IMG/VR virus record: IMGVR_UViG_3300021197_001531
Coordinates: 1-57,936 of that record
Reading direction: 5' to 3' (one strand)
From: a virus
DNA length: 57,936 nucleotides
How positions within the stretch are numbered: the stretch's first letter is position 1; every line of letters begins with the position of its first letter. A program made the translations under genes and the position numbers. The notes beneath the pieces are model-generated. The model searched no databases. It was not told where the DNA came from and saw nothing but the letters and a program-made list of their open reading frames with translations. Positions 25,301-33,087 of this stretch are shown here, one piece after another.

Positions 25301-28006
25301 GATGCGTTTGACCCTAACAACCCAAAGAAATTCATTGACAACACACAACGCTTGGTTCGTGACGCTCAACGCTACATTGTGTCGGTACCTCACAGTGTAC
25401 ACGGTATTACAGCCAATAATTACGCCATTCAAGAATCAATTAAAGCCACAAAACCTTCTCAAAATCCTTTCCATGCCACTTTGGGTAAACACTTGTCAAC
25501 AGATGGTAAAATGATTGATGCTAACATGAGTGTTGACGAAGTGCTAAACATACTCAATGTGGAAAAAAGTGGCGTGGCTAAAGAAAAGGCACGAGAACTC
25601 ATTCAAGCCTCCGCTAAAGCCAACACTCCATTGTTTGCATCAACCGTCAAAGACATCTTGCTTAGCGGTAAAATCCCCAACATTGACGCTATCAACCTCA
25701 ATCATTTCAGTGATGAAGAATTGATGAACAAGCCCGAAGAAGAACTGAGTGACGAAGAGCGTTTCTTCCGTTACGCACGAGAAAACGGGTATCACAACGC
25801 CATGAATCATTTCCAGCAACAAACTGACATCAAACAATGGATGGGGCACCATGCACACGCCATTCCTCGCTATATGTCCATGATGCTGAGTCCTAAGCAG
25901 TTTGAAATGTCCATGCTTTCAGCGGGTATTGGGAGCATTGGTGGGGATATTCACAACGCTATGGGTACCGGTAGCAAAACAAAGGCTCGTAAAACAAATA
26001 CAACCAAAAACAACCTTGACACCATTGTACACTTTGACCCTCGTGCTTTAGAAGATGATGTGGGTATTGAAACTCCGGGTGAAGATATATCTCGCTCGGC
26101 TGGCTTTTCTCAAATTCCAGTGGGTAACCCTGCGCCAAACCATGGTGGTATATTGGATAATTTTGACAGTGGGGGGTGGCATCACGGCTACGAAGCAGAA
26201 CCAACCTTGGGTGCTGAGTTTGATGAGGATGGAAACATCCATGTTGGACAACACGCCGGTCCGGGTCTTTTCCAATCAGTACCCATGGAGATGGCCACGA
26301 TGATTCACGGAGATATGGCTCAACAAGCCTATGCTAATGTCCCACCACCTGTTTATCCCGACAACGCACATCAAAGCATGGACATGGAAACAGGTGAAAC
26401 TGCCAGTGAGGTACCGTACAAAATTTCAGCAAGTGAAATGACTGAGTTGATTACCGCTTTACTTGACCCCGATGTGTTGTTGGAAAAAAGTGATGATGCC
26501 AAATGGATTCCACCAGTTCGCCCCATGCACCGAATTTTTGATTTGAGTGACCTTCAGCATCTTCGTGGGTTTAGCGGCTCATGGGTAGTCAGTAAATGGT
26601 ATGATGGTAAGCGGATTGTGATTGTGCGTAACGATGGTGAAATTACAGCCTATGATGAAAACGGTCGTAAGAAAGGACTTCGTAAAGCAACTAAAGAAGC
26701 ACTTGAAAAGATGAATGACAAGAATTACACACTTGATGCCATCCTTGGGGAAGATGAGTTAAACATCATTGACATCATCAATTACGATGACAACAATGTG
26801 GGCGAAATGCAAATGTTTGAGCGGTTGAAAATTCTTCGCTCACAGTTTGACAGCCAAGAGCATGTTATTGTTCCCGGTCCACACGATACTCGTATGACGG
26901 ATGATGAGGGGCTATCCGATGCCGTCAAGAACCTCAAAGACGAGCATGACAACATATTGCTGAGAGATAACAAGTCAACCTATATGCGTGGTGAGCGGCG
27001 ACATCCAAAGTGGATTGTGTATAGGGACAGCCGTGATTTTAACTTCCTCATTCTTGACCGTAGAGGAAAAGGTCCGTACACTTACCAGTTAGGTGCCGGG
27101 CCTATTCTTGAAATTGAAGGCTTAGGTAATCGTGCAATTGAGCACAAAGGAGAACACTACATGGATGTGGGAACAGCCCACAATCAAAGTAAAGTATTCA
27201 AGGTTGGTGACATTGTTCGTGCTTCTGTTACAGGCATTTCCAAGAAAAACCGTAAAAATCGTCCGGTGTATAATGTACAGGTCAAAGAGTTGGAGGGTGA
27301 AGGTGAGGGTGAAGGTGCGGCCAGTACCGAATCACTTGACCTTATGACAAAATCCTTTGCTCCTATTCTCGTTCCTCATGATATTGAAATCTCAAATTCG
27401 CAGATTCAAATTTTACTAAAGGATATAGACACAGTTTACTATGAAATGGAAGAAATCGGTGACGCTTGGGTTGTTCATTCACCGAAAAGTAGTATAGGGG
27501 ATTTGACAAAAAGTGACTACCCAGTGATATTAGCGGAAAGTCTCATGCCGTTTTGGTCAGCGGTTGCTCCTTTATTGGTGAAAGGAATTTTGTCAAAGAA
27601 GGTGGAGGTTGATATGCCGAAGAAGCCAACTGAAGAAGAGATGGAAGAAGGAAGTGCTGGGATTATTGATGAGGAAGATGAAAACCGTTTACTCAAACCT
27701 AACGACACCAAGAAAGCGTTGGAAATCATTTCACGAGCATTGGACAAAATAAGCAAAGAGCGAATGACTTGGACGGGTCCAAAGGGCTTGGGTATTGATT
27801 TAGGTACACCTCAAGAATCACCTCGTGGCCCAACACAACTCCGAAACGAATCAACACTTCCCGATTTTGACGGTGAAAAGAAAGTTGAGGGTGAAACAAA
27901 AAAGAAGAAAACCGAGAGACTGAACCACATTCAAATAGAAACAGATGAAGGTGAACGGTTCTCTATAGACTACGACAAGGACCAGCCTTTAGCCTCCCGT
28001 ACATGA
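22319..28006 (+). CDS. 1895-residue virion-cluster protein with a degenerate ligase-like domain
   Basis: The start is GTG 22319, with GGTGA (22310-22314) four bases upstream. Residues 1 to about 1390 are unrecognised: His-rich at the front, helical and Glu/Lys-rich around 850-960. Residues about 1405-1690 look like an ATP-dependent ligase/nucleotidyltransferase fold plus OB fold. K1426-W-Y-D-G-K-R1432 resembles motif I (K-x-D-G-x-R) with one extra residue. LDAILGEDELNIIDII near 1471 resembles motif III, NILLRD near 1545 motif IV, KWIVYR near 1565 motif V, and the FLILDRRGKGPYTYQLGAGP stretch the OB entry. Displacement of the nucleophile Lys and loss of the motif IV Lys suggest a dead enzyme or a changed reaction. 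The last 200 residues are charged. It lies between portal and protease; an injected or internal virion protein is inference. Confidence 0.7.
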   Translation: MDDHFYVCGNELLKSLEDGFDLRYSAAEYILAYEALDTPPKEPLYKSLKATAEMIYKEEEEKTKVEQDYHFPEGLGYLFAHHHTHGEPTDHVWKNGLQTPIDSKVRHAVWPYYQPKDGKQPYQSHHFPFHEINHPLLRTHAVNGTPHYVEMLRSWALGGHGEKEKEMEKDFFDHVGKKHPIVDGFKANEKHVKIIGDTRPNGTLLHHQHDLYERDYFRWLKKNKNREEELLSEGMSNAELKEQLRKEHFADRAAMWEADDDKNMVLSDKYEEHPTRLGHLGYMLGLEWLDPEERTAVMNHIDEKGLDDHDLISLPNGQKIPSARLKYNALMRMTPEMNWAVRPMTHMGRNTHYHQEDNDKDYTKGEQGMFLQQGLGALSHEPLEEFDNRSIASHILERIRENYNLPNSRRMLPRLNIHKEPMKNLTQDDITDAMDLHHNTKGKGLEKVRMTKDDLLYLAGYDPKTRELLTDHPLHGKLTEPVVDAGMIDYIEAIAKSRASLHAGIKDIRNLRAFFTSPHGPHPEEEKPKFWRESNDGFTYGPGRFWAQPFARTGGAGMTTATYHEILEGTHGGGDDTPSPFVEHIDDAGENFFQPNSLNTTLANHFMPLRTRMIGEATGKKIGKKFNYFNDYEILQNMLSPFGTSKAHLGREGVTNKNNFTEHKTTLNPAYEYDIRHTSRNQRKDKIGTHLPPNSFPHTVIPMQHVGGITSYGSNPSDSNLHRNAQLSHYLETLGGRMNHPYTPAKKMMMKVKDFLRGDEAFSGGASKDEFTDFMRWGTGGGFSFKALKNQVLDNPSLNHAMTAISQASKILGTESPKAILNYLMNDENNDKLNQAMLDRNLGELDKEKLRVGIQTVMGNITNEIEEAKKNQKTKTTIHADEKDAVSRLLQFGGMLPSSQKEEEINERLENLNESLMEAQATNAPIEEIQSYGEQIKSATEELDKIQRSAQKFKISNHWKKDAGRMETLMGSHRQTVAEVARDVLLPKFLEHDPDAFDPNNPKKFIDNTQRLVRDAQRYIVSVPHSVHGITANNYAIQESIKATKPSQNPFHATLGKHLSTDGKMIDANMSVDEVLNILNVEKSGVAKEKARELIQASAKANTPLFASTVKDILLSGKIPNIDAINLNHFSDEELMNKPEEELSDEERFFRYARENGYHNAMNHFQQQTDIKQWMGHHAHAIPRYMSMMLSPKQFEMSMLSAGIGSIGGDIHNAMGTGSKTKARKTNTTKNNLDTIVHFDPRALEDDVGIETPGEDISRSAGFSQIPVGNPAPNHGGILDNFDSGGWHHGYEAEPTLGAEFDEDGNIHVGQHAGPGLFQSVPMEMATMIHGDMAQQAYANVPPPVYPDNAHQSMDMETGETASEVPYKISASEMTELITALLDPDVLLEKSDDAKWIPPVRPMHRIFDLSDLQHLRGFSGSWVVSKWYDGKRIVIVRNDGEITAYDENGRKKGLRKATKEALEKMNDKNYTLDAILGEDELNIIDIINYDDNNVGEMQMFERLKILRSQFDSQEHVIVPGPHDTRMTDDEGLSDAVKNLKDEHDNILLRDNKSTYMRGERRHPKWIVYRDSRDFNFLILDRRGKGPYTYQLGAGPILEIEGLGNRAIEHKGEHYMDVGTAHNQSKVFKVGDIVRASVTGISKKNRKNRPVYNVQVKELEGEGEGEGAASTESLDLMTKSFAPILVPHDIEISNSQIQILLKDIDTVYYEMEEIGDAWVVHSPKSSIGDLTKSDYPVILAESLMPFWSAVAPLLVKGILSKKVEVDMPKKPTEEEMEEGSAGIIDEEDENRLLKPNDTKKALEIISRALDKISKERMTWTGPKGLGIDLGTPQESPRGPTQLRNESTLPDFDGEKKVEGETKKKKTERLNHIQIETDEGERFSIDYDKDQPLASRT

Positions 28007-28045
28007 CGAACCCTTCTTATACGATAACAGGGAGTCGGAAGGTTA

Positions 28046-29422
28046 ATGCTTGCTATTCAGCGACCCACAGACGGTATCACTCTTCTCAAGAGTGGTAACG
28101 ACTTGGTAGTTGCTGGCTACGCATCGGTTGAACTTGTTGACAAACAAGGTGACCTCATCACTCGTGGTGCTTTGAAGAATGCCTTTGATGGCTTCATGAA
28201 AGGCGAAAAGTACCGAAATGTGCAATTGGCTCACTCCAACATTCAAGTTGGGGAAGTTATTGATTCGTACATTGATTCCAACGGACGCATGTGGAAATCC
28301 GAAACGGATGACACAGGTTTGTTTGTTGTAGTAAAACTCCGCAATGACATTGAGAAGGCTCGTGAAGTAGCCGCTGAAATCCGCAAGGGCAACCTTCGTG
28401 GATTTTCCATTGGAGGGCAAGCATTCAAGCGAGTGCGAAAGTCCGACATGGAAAAAGGCGACTACCAAGAGATTTCAAAAATGGAGTTGCATGAGGTGAC
28501 GATTTGTGAAAAGGGGATTAACCCCGAAGCACAGTTTCGCATTTTGAAGGAGGACACAAACATGAGTGAAGAAAACGATTTGACAGGAATTATGTCACGA
28601 CTTGAAGCCCGACTGGATGCCATGGAAAAGGGAGAATTGCCTCCCCAACTTCGTGAACACATGAAGGGTAAGGGTAGTGATGAAGAAAAGAAACCCGAAA
28701 AAGAAGAAGAAGGTGAAGAAATGAATGAAGAAAAGAAAGAGAACCCCTTTGCAAAGGGAGAATACAGCGATGTTATCTCATCTGAATACTTGAGTTGGAT
28801 GGAAAACACCCTCAAGTCTGCTGGAGTGGACACTGATGGTGCTCGTCACCACTTTGACGCTCTTGAAAAGGCACAACTTGGTGGCTTTGATAACCCCGAT
28901 GCCGTGGACGGTGCTGACTACTTTGCTGGTCAAGTTCGTGGCCGAGGACAAGAAAACGGCACTCCTTCCACCAACGCTATCAGCGCACTCACCTCCAGCG
29001 GCGGTAAAACTCCTGCTGGAGCCATGGGACCGGCTTCGCTTTCCAAGAGTTACATCAACTCCGAAAATGTGAGCGAGTCCGACCTTGAGGCCGCTTACGA
29101 AGTGTACAAAGCCGCCGCACTTGAGCAACATTTCCGCAATGACCTTGAAGGTAACTTTGCTACTCGTTTCAATAGCGAGATGGAAATTGCCAAGGCCGCT
29201 GAAGAAAAGCAACAGTTTGATGCACGAGCACCACTCAGTGAAATCGTGAAATCTATTGAGGCACTTTCGGAGCGCATTGACAACATCGGTACAGGTGAAG
29301 GTATGACCCTCCAAAAGTCAGCCTCTCCTTCCAATATCACTATCCCCTCAACGCAAGACATGGCAAACATGGGCTGGGACGAAGTTCACGCCCTTGCACA
29401 ACGCACAATGCGTGGGGAATGA
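28046..29422 (+). CDS. HK97-type prohead protease fused to a scaffold-like domain
   Basis: The 458-residue product has an N-terminal prohead protease of the HK97/U35 type (about 1-170). It carries His63 (LAHSN), Ser121 in RGFSIGG, and the strand KMELHEVTICEKGINP, where the family has L-x-E-V-S/T. Residues about 175-250 are a Glu/Lys-rich coiled coil. The C-terminal half is helical and fits a scaffolding domain, ending in the 14-residue motif also found in the protein at 21372. Protease-scaffold fusions are known in tailed viruses: the protease cuts the scaffold and the capsid N-terminus at maturation. GGAAGG (28035-28040) serves as ribosome binding site. The major capsid gene follows after 25 bases. 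Confidence 0.85.
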   Translation: MLAIQRPTDGITLLKSGNDLVVAGYASVELVDKQGDLITRGALKNAFDGFMKGEKYRNVQLAHSNIQVGEVIDSYIDSNGRMWKSETDDTGLFVVVKLRNDIEKAREVAAEIRKGNLRGFSIGGQAFKRVRKSDMEKGDYQEISKMELHEVTICEKGINPEAQFRILKEDTNMSEENDLTGIMSRLEARLDAMEKGELPPQLREHMKGKGSDEEKKPEKEEEGEEMNEEKKENPFAKGEYSDVISSEYLSWMENTLKSAGVDTDGARHHFDALEKAQLGGFDNPDAVDGADYFAGQVRGRGQENGTPSTNAISALTSSGGKTPAGAMGPASLSKSYINSENVSESDLEAAYEVYKAAALEQHFRNDLEGNFATRFNSEMEIAKAAEEKQQFDARAPLSEIVKSIEALSERIDNIGTGEGMTLQKSASPSNITIPSTQDMANMGWDEVHALAQRTMRGE

Positions 29423-29447
29423 AACACAATAATTGAGGTGAAGAAAA

Positions 29448-30548
29448 ATGGCAAGAGATTACATTAGAAACATTACTGACATGGAACGATACTACTACGG
29501 TGCGGGTAACTCTATGGGTTACTCCTACTCCGGTAGCGAATTGCTCAAGGCTGACGCACCAATGCTGTCCACGACGGCTGGTACTTACCAAGCCATCTAT
29601 GGGCGCAAAGTTTGGAGCCAGTTGAACCAAGAGTTCAACGCCTTCTCTATCCTACCAAAGCGACCTTGGGAGCGAAGTGGATGGCGAGTCATCACTGAGC
29701 GTCCTTCGTTCAGCGTTGGTGGCGGTGTTGCAGAAAACGCAACCCTCCCCGACACCACCAAGCCCACCTTCCAGCACATTGCCGCCAAGCCAAAGACTGT
29801 GGTTCACACCTTTGACATGAGCGAAACCGCAATGTTCTTGTCCGACAAGGACGATGGATTGGGTGACATCCGTGCAATCCTCAAAGAAGAAATGGGTAAG
29901 CACCACGCAGAACATGTGAACAAGATGCTCACAACCGACAAAGGCACTGTTGCAGGGAACGACTTTGAATCCCTTGACCGTGTGACTGTTGGAGCCTCCG
30001 CTTCTTCCAACGAAGACATGTACTCCATTGACCGCAGTGCTAACTCGTGGTCATTGTCCGAGCACAATGAAAACAGTGGTACCGACCGTAACTTGTCCCT
30101 TGACCAACTGGACGACCTGTTCCAAAAGATTTGGACTCGTGGTGGCAACCCCAAGGTCATCTTGACAGGCTACGACACGCTCATGCGCCTTCAGCAACTT
30201 CTCCAGTCGCAACAGCGATTCATGGAAGAGAAGCGTGTTACGCCTACCTACAACGGTGTGAAAGGTGTCCCCGGTATTGAGGCTGGATTCATTGTGGCTA
30301 CCTACAACGGTGTCCCTATCATCCCTTCCAAGGATGTGCAAACCGACACCTTGAGTCGTATGTATTTCCTTGATACAGATTACCTGTACTTCAGCACTGC
30401 AATTCCAACCCAATACTTTGAGAGCGGTATTGAAACTGGTGACCCGTTTGCCATCAACCGCCTCGGACAAGAAGGAATGTACCGTACCATGGGAGAACTA
30501 TGGACGACTTTCTTCGGTGGCCACGGCTCAGTCCGTGACCTCAAGTGA
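29448..30548 (+). CDS. major capsid protein, HK97 fold
   Basis: The product is 366 residues with an optimal ribosome binding site (GAGGTGA at 29434-29440). The pattern fits an HK97-fold capsid protein. There is a short N-terminal arm, then an E-loop with SGWRVITERPSFSVGGG and a helix-rich P-domain (GDIRAILKEEMGKHHAEHVNKML). The A-domain has the strand NPKVILTGYDTLMRLQQLL, and the strand GVPIIPSKDV comes near the end. Location right after the protease-scaffold and before small head proteins and connectors is the standard order. Codon use is strongly biased towards C-ending codons compared with the upstream giant gene, as expected for the most abundant protein. Absence of a long delta domain agrees with a separate scaffold. 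Confidence 0.9.
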   Translation: MARDYIRNITDMERYYYGAGNSMGYSYSGSELLKADAPMLSTTAGTYQAIYGRKVWSQLNQEFNAFSILPKRPWERSGWRVITERPSFSVGGGVAENATLPDTTKPTFQHIAAKPKTVVHTFDMSETAMFLSDKDDGLGDIRAILKEEMGKHHAEHVNKMLTTDKGTVAGNDFESLDRVTVGASASSNEDMYSIDRSANSWSLSEHNENSGTDRNLSLDQLDDLFQKIWTRGGNPKVILTGYDTLMRLQQLLQSQQRFMEEKRVTPTYNGVKGVPGIEAGFIVATYNGVPIIPSKDVQTDTLSRMYFLDTDYLYFSTAIPTQYFESGIETGDPFAINRLGQEGMYRTMGELWTTFFGGHGSVRDLK

Positions 30549-30583
30549 GGGTTGCAAAACAAAAAAAATAGGATGTGTAAATT

Positions 30584-31051
30584 ATGGCAACAGAAACAAA
30601 AACGCAAAAAGGCTTGACGATTTCATTTGATGATGCAGATTTCTCCACTGGAACCGTGTCGGTTCTTTTGGACTTGGATATGCGAACAGGAACACCAATT
30701 GACGAAACTGCTTGGTTGGACGGTAACGCTGGTGGGTCATACCCCGGCTCTCTTACCGGTTTCACCGCACAGAACGCTGACGGTAACGCCGCTGGAAGTA
30801 TGCGAATGGTGACCATCGGGTTTACCTTGGCTGACGCCGCTGAGCAAGTGCTGGTTCTTACCGCAGGTGCATCAAAGATTGTCGGTGTGCTTGGTACTAC
30901 TTTTGCGGTGGCTGACAAGGTTCTATCGGCTTCCTTCACCAACACTGGGTTGGCTCCTGCGGCAAAGACTGGTGGCTCAGACCCATCAATCGTTCTTCAC
31001 AGCGAAACTGCTGGCGGTGCCGGAACGGTCACCGTCATATTGCTTAACTGA
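30584..31051 (+). CDS. probable capsid decoration or head fibre protein
   Basis: The product is 155 residues, Gly/Ala/Thr-rich, with alternating hydrophobic positions that suggest an all-beta fold (TGTVSVLLDLDMRTG, VLVLTAGASKIVGVLG, GGAGTVTVILLN). No family recognised. Immediate position after the capsid gene and the beta-rich composition are typical of decoration proteins that stabilise the shell; that role is inferred from context. Confidence 0.6.
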   Translation: MATETKTQKGLTISFDDADFSTGTVSVLLDLDMRTGTPIDETAWLDGNAGGSYPGSLTGFTAQNADGNAAGSMRMVTIGFTLADAAEQVLVLTAGASKIVGVLGTTFAVADKVLSASFTNTGLAPAAKTGGSDPSIVLHSETAGGAGTVTVILLN

Positions 31052-31061
31052 GTGTGATTAG

Positions 31062-31376
31062 ATGCCAACAGTGACCTTCAAAGGCCCATTCTATGAGCGA
31101 AGGCGACGGGATTCCCCAAAGTCTTGGCTCCGTGAAGAGGTTGTTGAAGTCTCACAAGAGTGGTTGAATGAGTGGCGACATACGCTACCAATCAAACATT
31201 TCCGTATTGAAGGCGATGAAGGAGCCACCGTTGATGGTGGTAATGACGGCATCCCCGACGAAGGCTGGTCACGAAAGGACATCCTTAAGTGGTTGAGCGA
31301 TAACGGAGTTAGCAGGGGTAGTGGGTATCTTACAAAGACCGCCGCCCTTACACTCGTGGAAGAGCATCTAAATTAA
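31062..31376 (+). CDS. small head protein with a HeH/SAP-like helical end
   Basis: The product is 104 residues. The front is basic and beta-like (VTFKGPFYERRRRDSPKSW). The last 40 residues, with W-S-R-K-D-I-L-K-W-L ... G-V-S-R-G-S ... T-K-T-A-A-L, look like a HeH/LEM or SAP-type helix-extension-helix motif. Such motifs close many small phage head proteins and are thought to touch DNA or other proteins. Family assignment is by pattern only. Confidence 0.6.
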   Translation: MPTVTFKGPFYERRRRDSPKSWLREEVVEVSQEWLNEWRHTLPIKHFRIEGDEGATVDGGNDGIPDEGWSRKDILKWLSDNGVSRGSGYLTKTAALTLVEEHLN

Positions 31377-31396
31377 ACAGAATAAGGTGATTATTT

Positions 31397-31624
31397 ATGG
31401 CAGTAACAATTGACAATAGACCAACCGTTTTCGGTGACCGCATGATTATAACTGGGAGTACCGATGGTGCAGAAACCATTGACCTCGCTTCTTTCCTTTC
31501 GGAAATTGACGGGGCTATGGTGAACGCCATTACTACCGCCGCAACCGTGACTCACGCTATTGATGGAACGGACCTCAAAGTTGGCGGGGCTTGCACTTTC
31601 GTAGCCATGGGTCGCCGTTCTTGA
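31397..31624 (+). CDS. small beta-rich hypothetical head protein
   Basis: The product is 75 residues with AAGGTGAT (31384-31391) upstream. The sequence (VTIDNRPTVFGDRMIITGS, ATVTHAIDGTDLKVGGACTF) looks all-beta, without a family match that I recognise. The gene is packed between other head-cluster genes, 20 bases after the previous one and 11 before the next. Confidence 0.55.
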   Translation: MAVTIDNRPTVFGDRMIITGSTDGAETIDLASFLSEIDGAMVNAITTAATVTHAIDGTDLKVGGACTFVAMGRRS

Positions 31625-31635
31625 GGTGATTCCTC

Positions 31636-31818
31636 GTGGCGGTAAGTCCAGTTGTGACGATTCTCGGTCCTTACTCCCCAAAGGAGTTTAGCGACATTAG
31701 TACACTTAGCACATTGGTTTCAACTGAGGCTATATCACTTGTAGGCACCACGCTGATTTCGGCTGAACCGATTACCGTTCTCGGTAATGTGTTCATCGTT
31801 TTTACCACCGTGCCTTGA
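31636..31818 (+). CDS. very small hydrophobic beta-type protein
   Basis: The product is 60 residues from a GTG with an excellent ribosome binding site (GAGGTGAT at 31623-31630, five-base spacing). It is rich in Val, Thr, Ile, Leu and Ser with almost no charge (AISLVGTTLISAEPITVLGN). It could be a short beta-strand protein or hold a membrane-prone stretch. No family recognised. Coding is supported by the ribosome binding site and tight packing. Confidence 0.5.
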   Translation: MAVSPVVTILGPYSPKEFSDISTLSTLVSTEAISLVGTTLISAEPITVLGNVFIVFTTVP

Positions 31819-31827
31819 GGTGGTTAA

Positions 31828-32127
31828 GTGGCTTTTGATGTGCGAAATATAGACTTGAGCGACATTACTCGTGCTGGTAAGCAGGACCGTAAGGCAGACT
31901 TCCAATACGGTAGCGATGTGGTTACGAATACAGAAGGCCCACTTGAGGGCATTACGCAATCGCAACGCAAGCGCAATCAAGAAATAGGTGATGTGCTTAA
32001 CATCGGAGCAGGTACACGCTGTATTCATTGCGGGTTTCTCCACTTTCTGTGGAGGGCCACTTGTGGGGCTTGCGAGAAACCAATGGAATACAATATGGGA
32101 CATCGTGACGAAAAGAAGAGGTTGTGA
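31828..32127 (+). CDS. small zinc-ribbon protein
   Basis: The product is 99 residues from GTG 31828, with GAGGTGG just upstream. The C-terminal part has C-I-H-C-G and C-G-A-C, a typical four-Cys ribbon (C-x2-C ... C-x2-C). The first 60 residues are polar and probably flexible. The frame overlaps the start region of the next gene. No further assignment possible. Confidence 0.6.
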   Translation: MAFDVRNIDLSDITRAGKQDRKADFQYGSDVVTNTEGPLEGITQSQRKRNQEIGDVLNIGAGTRCIHCGFLHFLWRATCGACEKPMEYNMGHRDEKKRL

Positions 32128-32129
32128 AT

Positions 32130-33074
32130 ATGAAAGTTCTAATTAAGGCAATGAGGCCACACCGACAAAAGGTTCTCACAGAAGATGGCGAAGAAATGCG
32201 CCTTCAACAGTGGGCTAACAAAGCGGCCAGTTCTGCACTTCGTCGTGCAGGTGGGGATGCAAACGGTGAGCAATTTACTCAAGCCCGTGAAGCCCTCATG
32301 CGTGAGGCTGTAGCCAACCCCGACGAGCATGGACTCAAGTTCATGGGCGAGCGTATGCCCTTTGATGGGCAAGAATTGGAAGAGTCGCTGAGCGAACCCG
32401 ATGTTGAGGGCGAGCAAGGCCCGGAGTCCGGCCCCGATGAATGGATGGGAGATGAATCTCCCGAACATTTTGAAAACTTAAGAGAACAAAAAGGCGTTAA
32501 ACAATTTGAACAATTGAGGGGCGGAAATCTCTTTGACGAGCAGGGCAAACTTCGCCAAACGCTTCCGCAAGGTGAAGAAAAGGAAGAGGAGTTTGACCCC
32601 GATGCCGAGGCTGAACACCTCCGCCGTATCATGACCTCTCGTGATGTTGCTATGCGTGATGCTTGGTCCGTGTTGAAGAATGTACCTTCGTGTCAAGTTT
32701 GCCAAGGAGAGTTGAACAGTGCGCCCGATGGAGAAGGTATGGTGTGTCAAAACGCAAATTGTCCAGCAGTTATGATGAGGCAAGATGCAAAACAACCACC
32801 AAAACTCCGTTTCCCCGCACAAATGTTCCCGACTGGTGGCTTTAAAAATCTTGAAGAAATGACTCAAAACGCTCGTAACAATCGTGATTATTCAAGGGAT
32901 ATGTACTCAAAGAGCGTGTTGAAAAATGATTTCTTTAATCCACAGAAAGTACCGTGTGCTAAATGCGGAAGGCCGACTGAACCAATGATGTATTATGGCT
33001 CTAATGAAATGGGGCCACAGCACAACACTCTTTGCGAAGAATGTGAAGACAACACAATGATGGAAGACCAGTGA
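32130..33074 (+). CDS. motif-bearing protein with two zinc ribbons
   Basis: ATG 32130 is preferred over GTG 32124 because GAGGT (32118-32122) is well spaced and the product then starts MKVLIKAMRP, the shared N-terminal motif. The product is 314 residues. AMRDAWSVLK (nt 32649-32678) is a copy of the recurrent motif. It is followed directly by a ribbon (CQVC ... CQNANC) and, near the end, a second one (CAKC ... CEEC). The middle is acidic. Ribbons and motif together suggest an interaction adaptor; no enzyme signature. Confidence 0.7.
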   Translation: MKVLIKAMRPHRQKVLTEDGEEMRLQQWANKAASSALRRAGGDANGEQFTQAREALMREAVANPDEHGLKFMGERMPFDGQELEESLSEPDVEGEQGPESGPDEWMGDESPEHFENLREQKGVKQFEQLRGGNLFDEQGKLRQTLPQGEEKEEEFDPDAEAEHLRRIMTSRDVAMRDAWSVLKNVPSCQVCQGELNSAPDGEGMVCQNANCPAVMMRQDAKQPPKLRFPAQMFPTGGFKNLEEMTQNARNNRDYSRDMYSKSVLKNDFFNPQKVPCAKCGRPTEPMMYYGSNEMGPQHNTLCEECEDNTMMEDQ

Positions 33075-33087
33075 GGGAGGGTAATGT

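Noticed and set aside
24300-26050. Frameshift or gene break in the 1895-residue gene
   Set aside because: The frame and codon use continue without interruption; alternative frames contain only short shadows.
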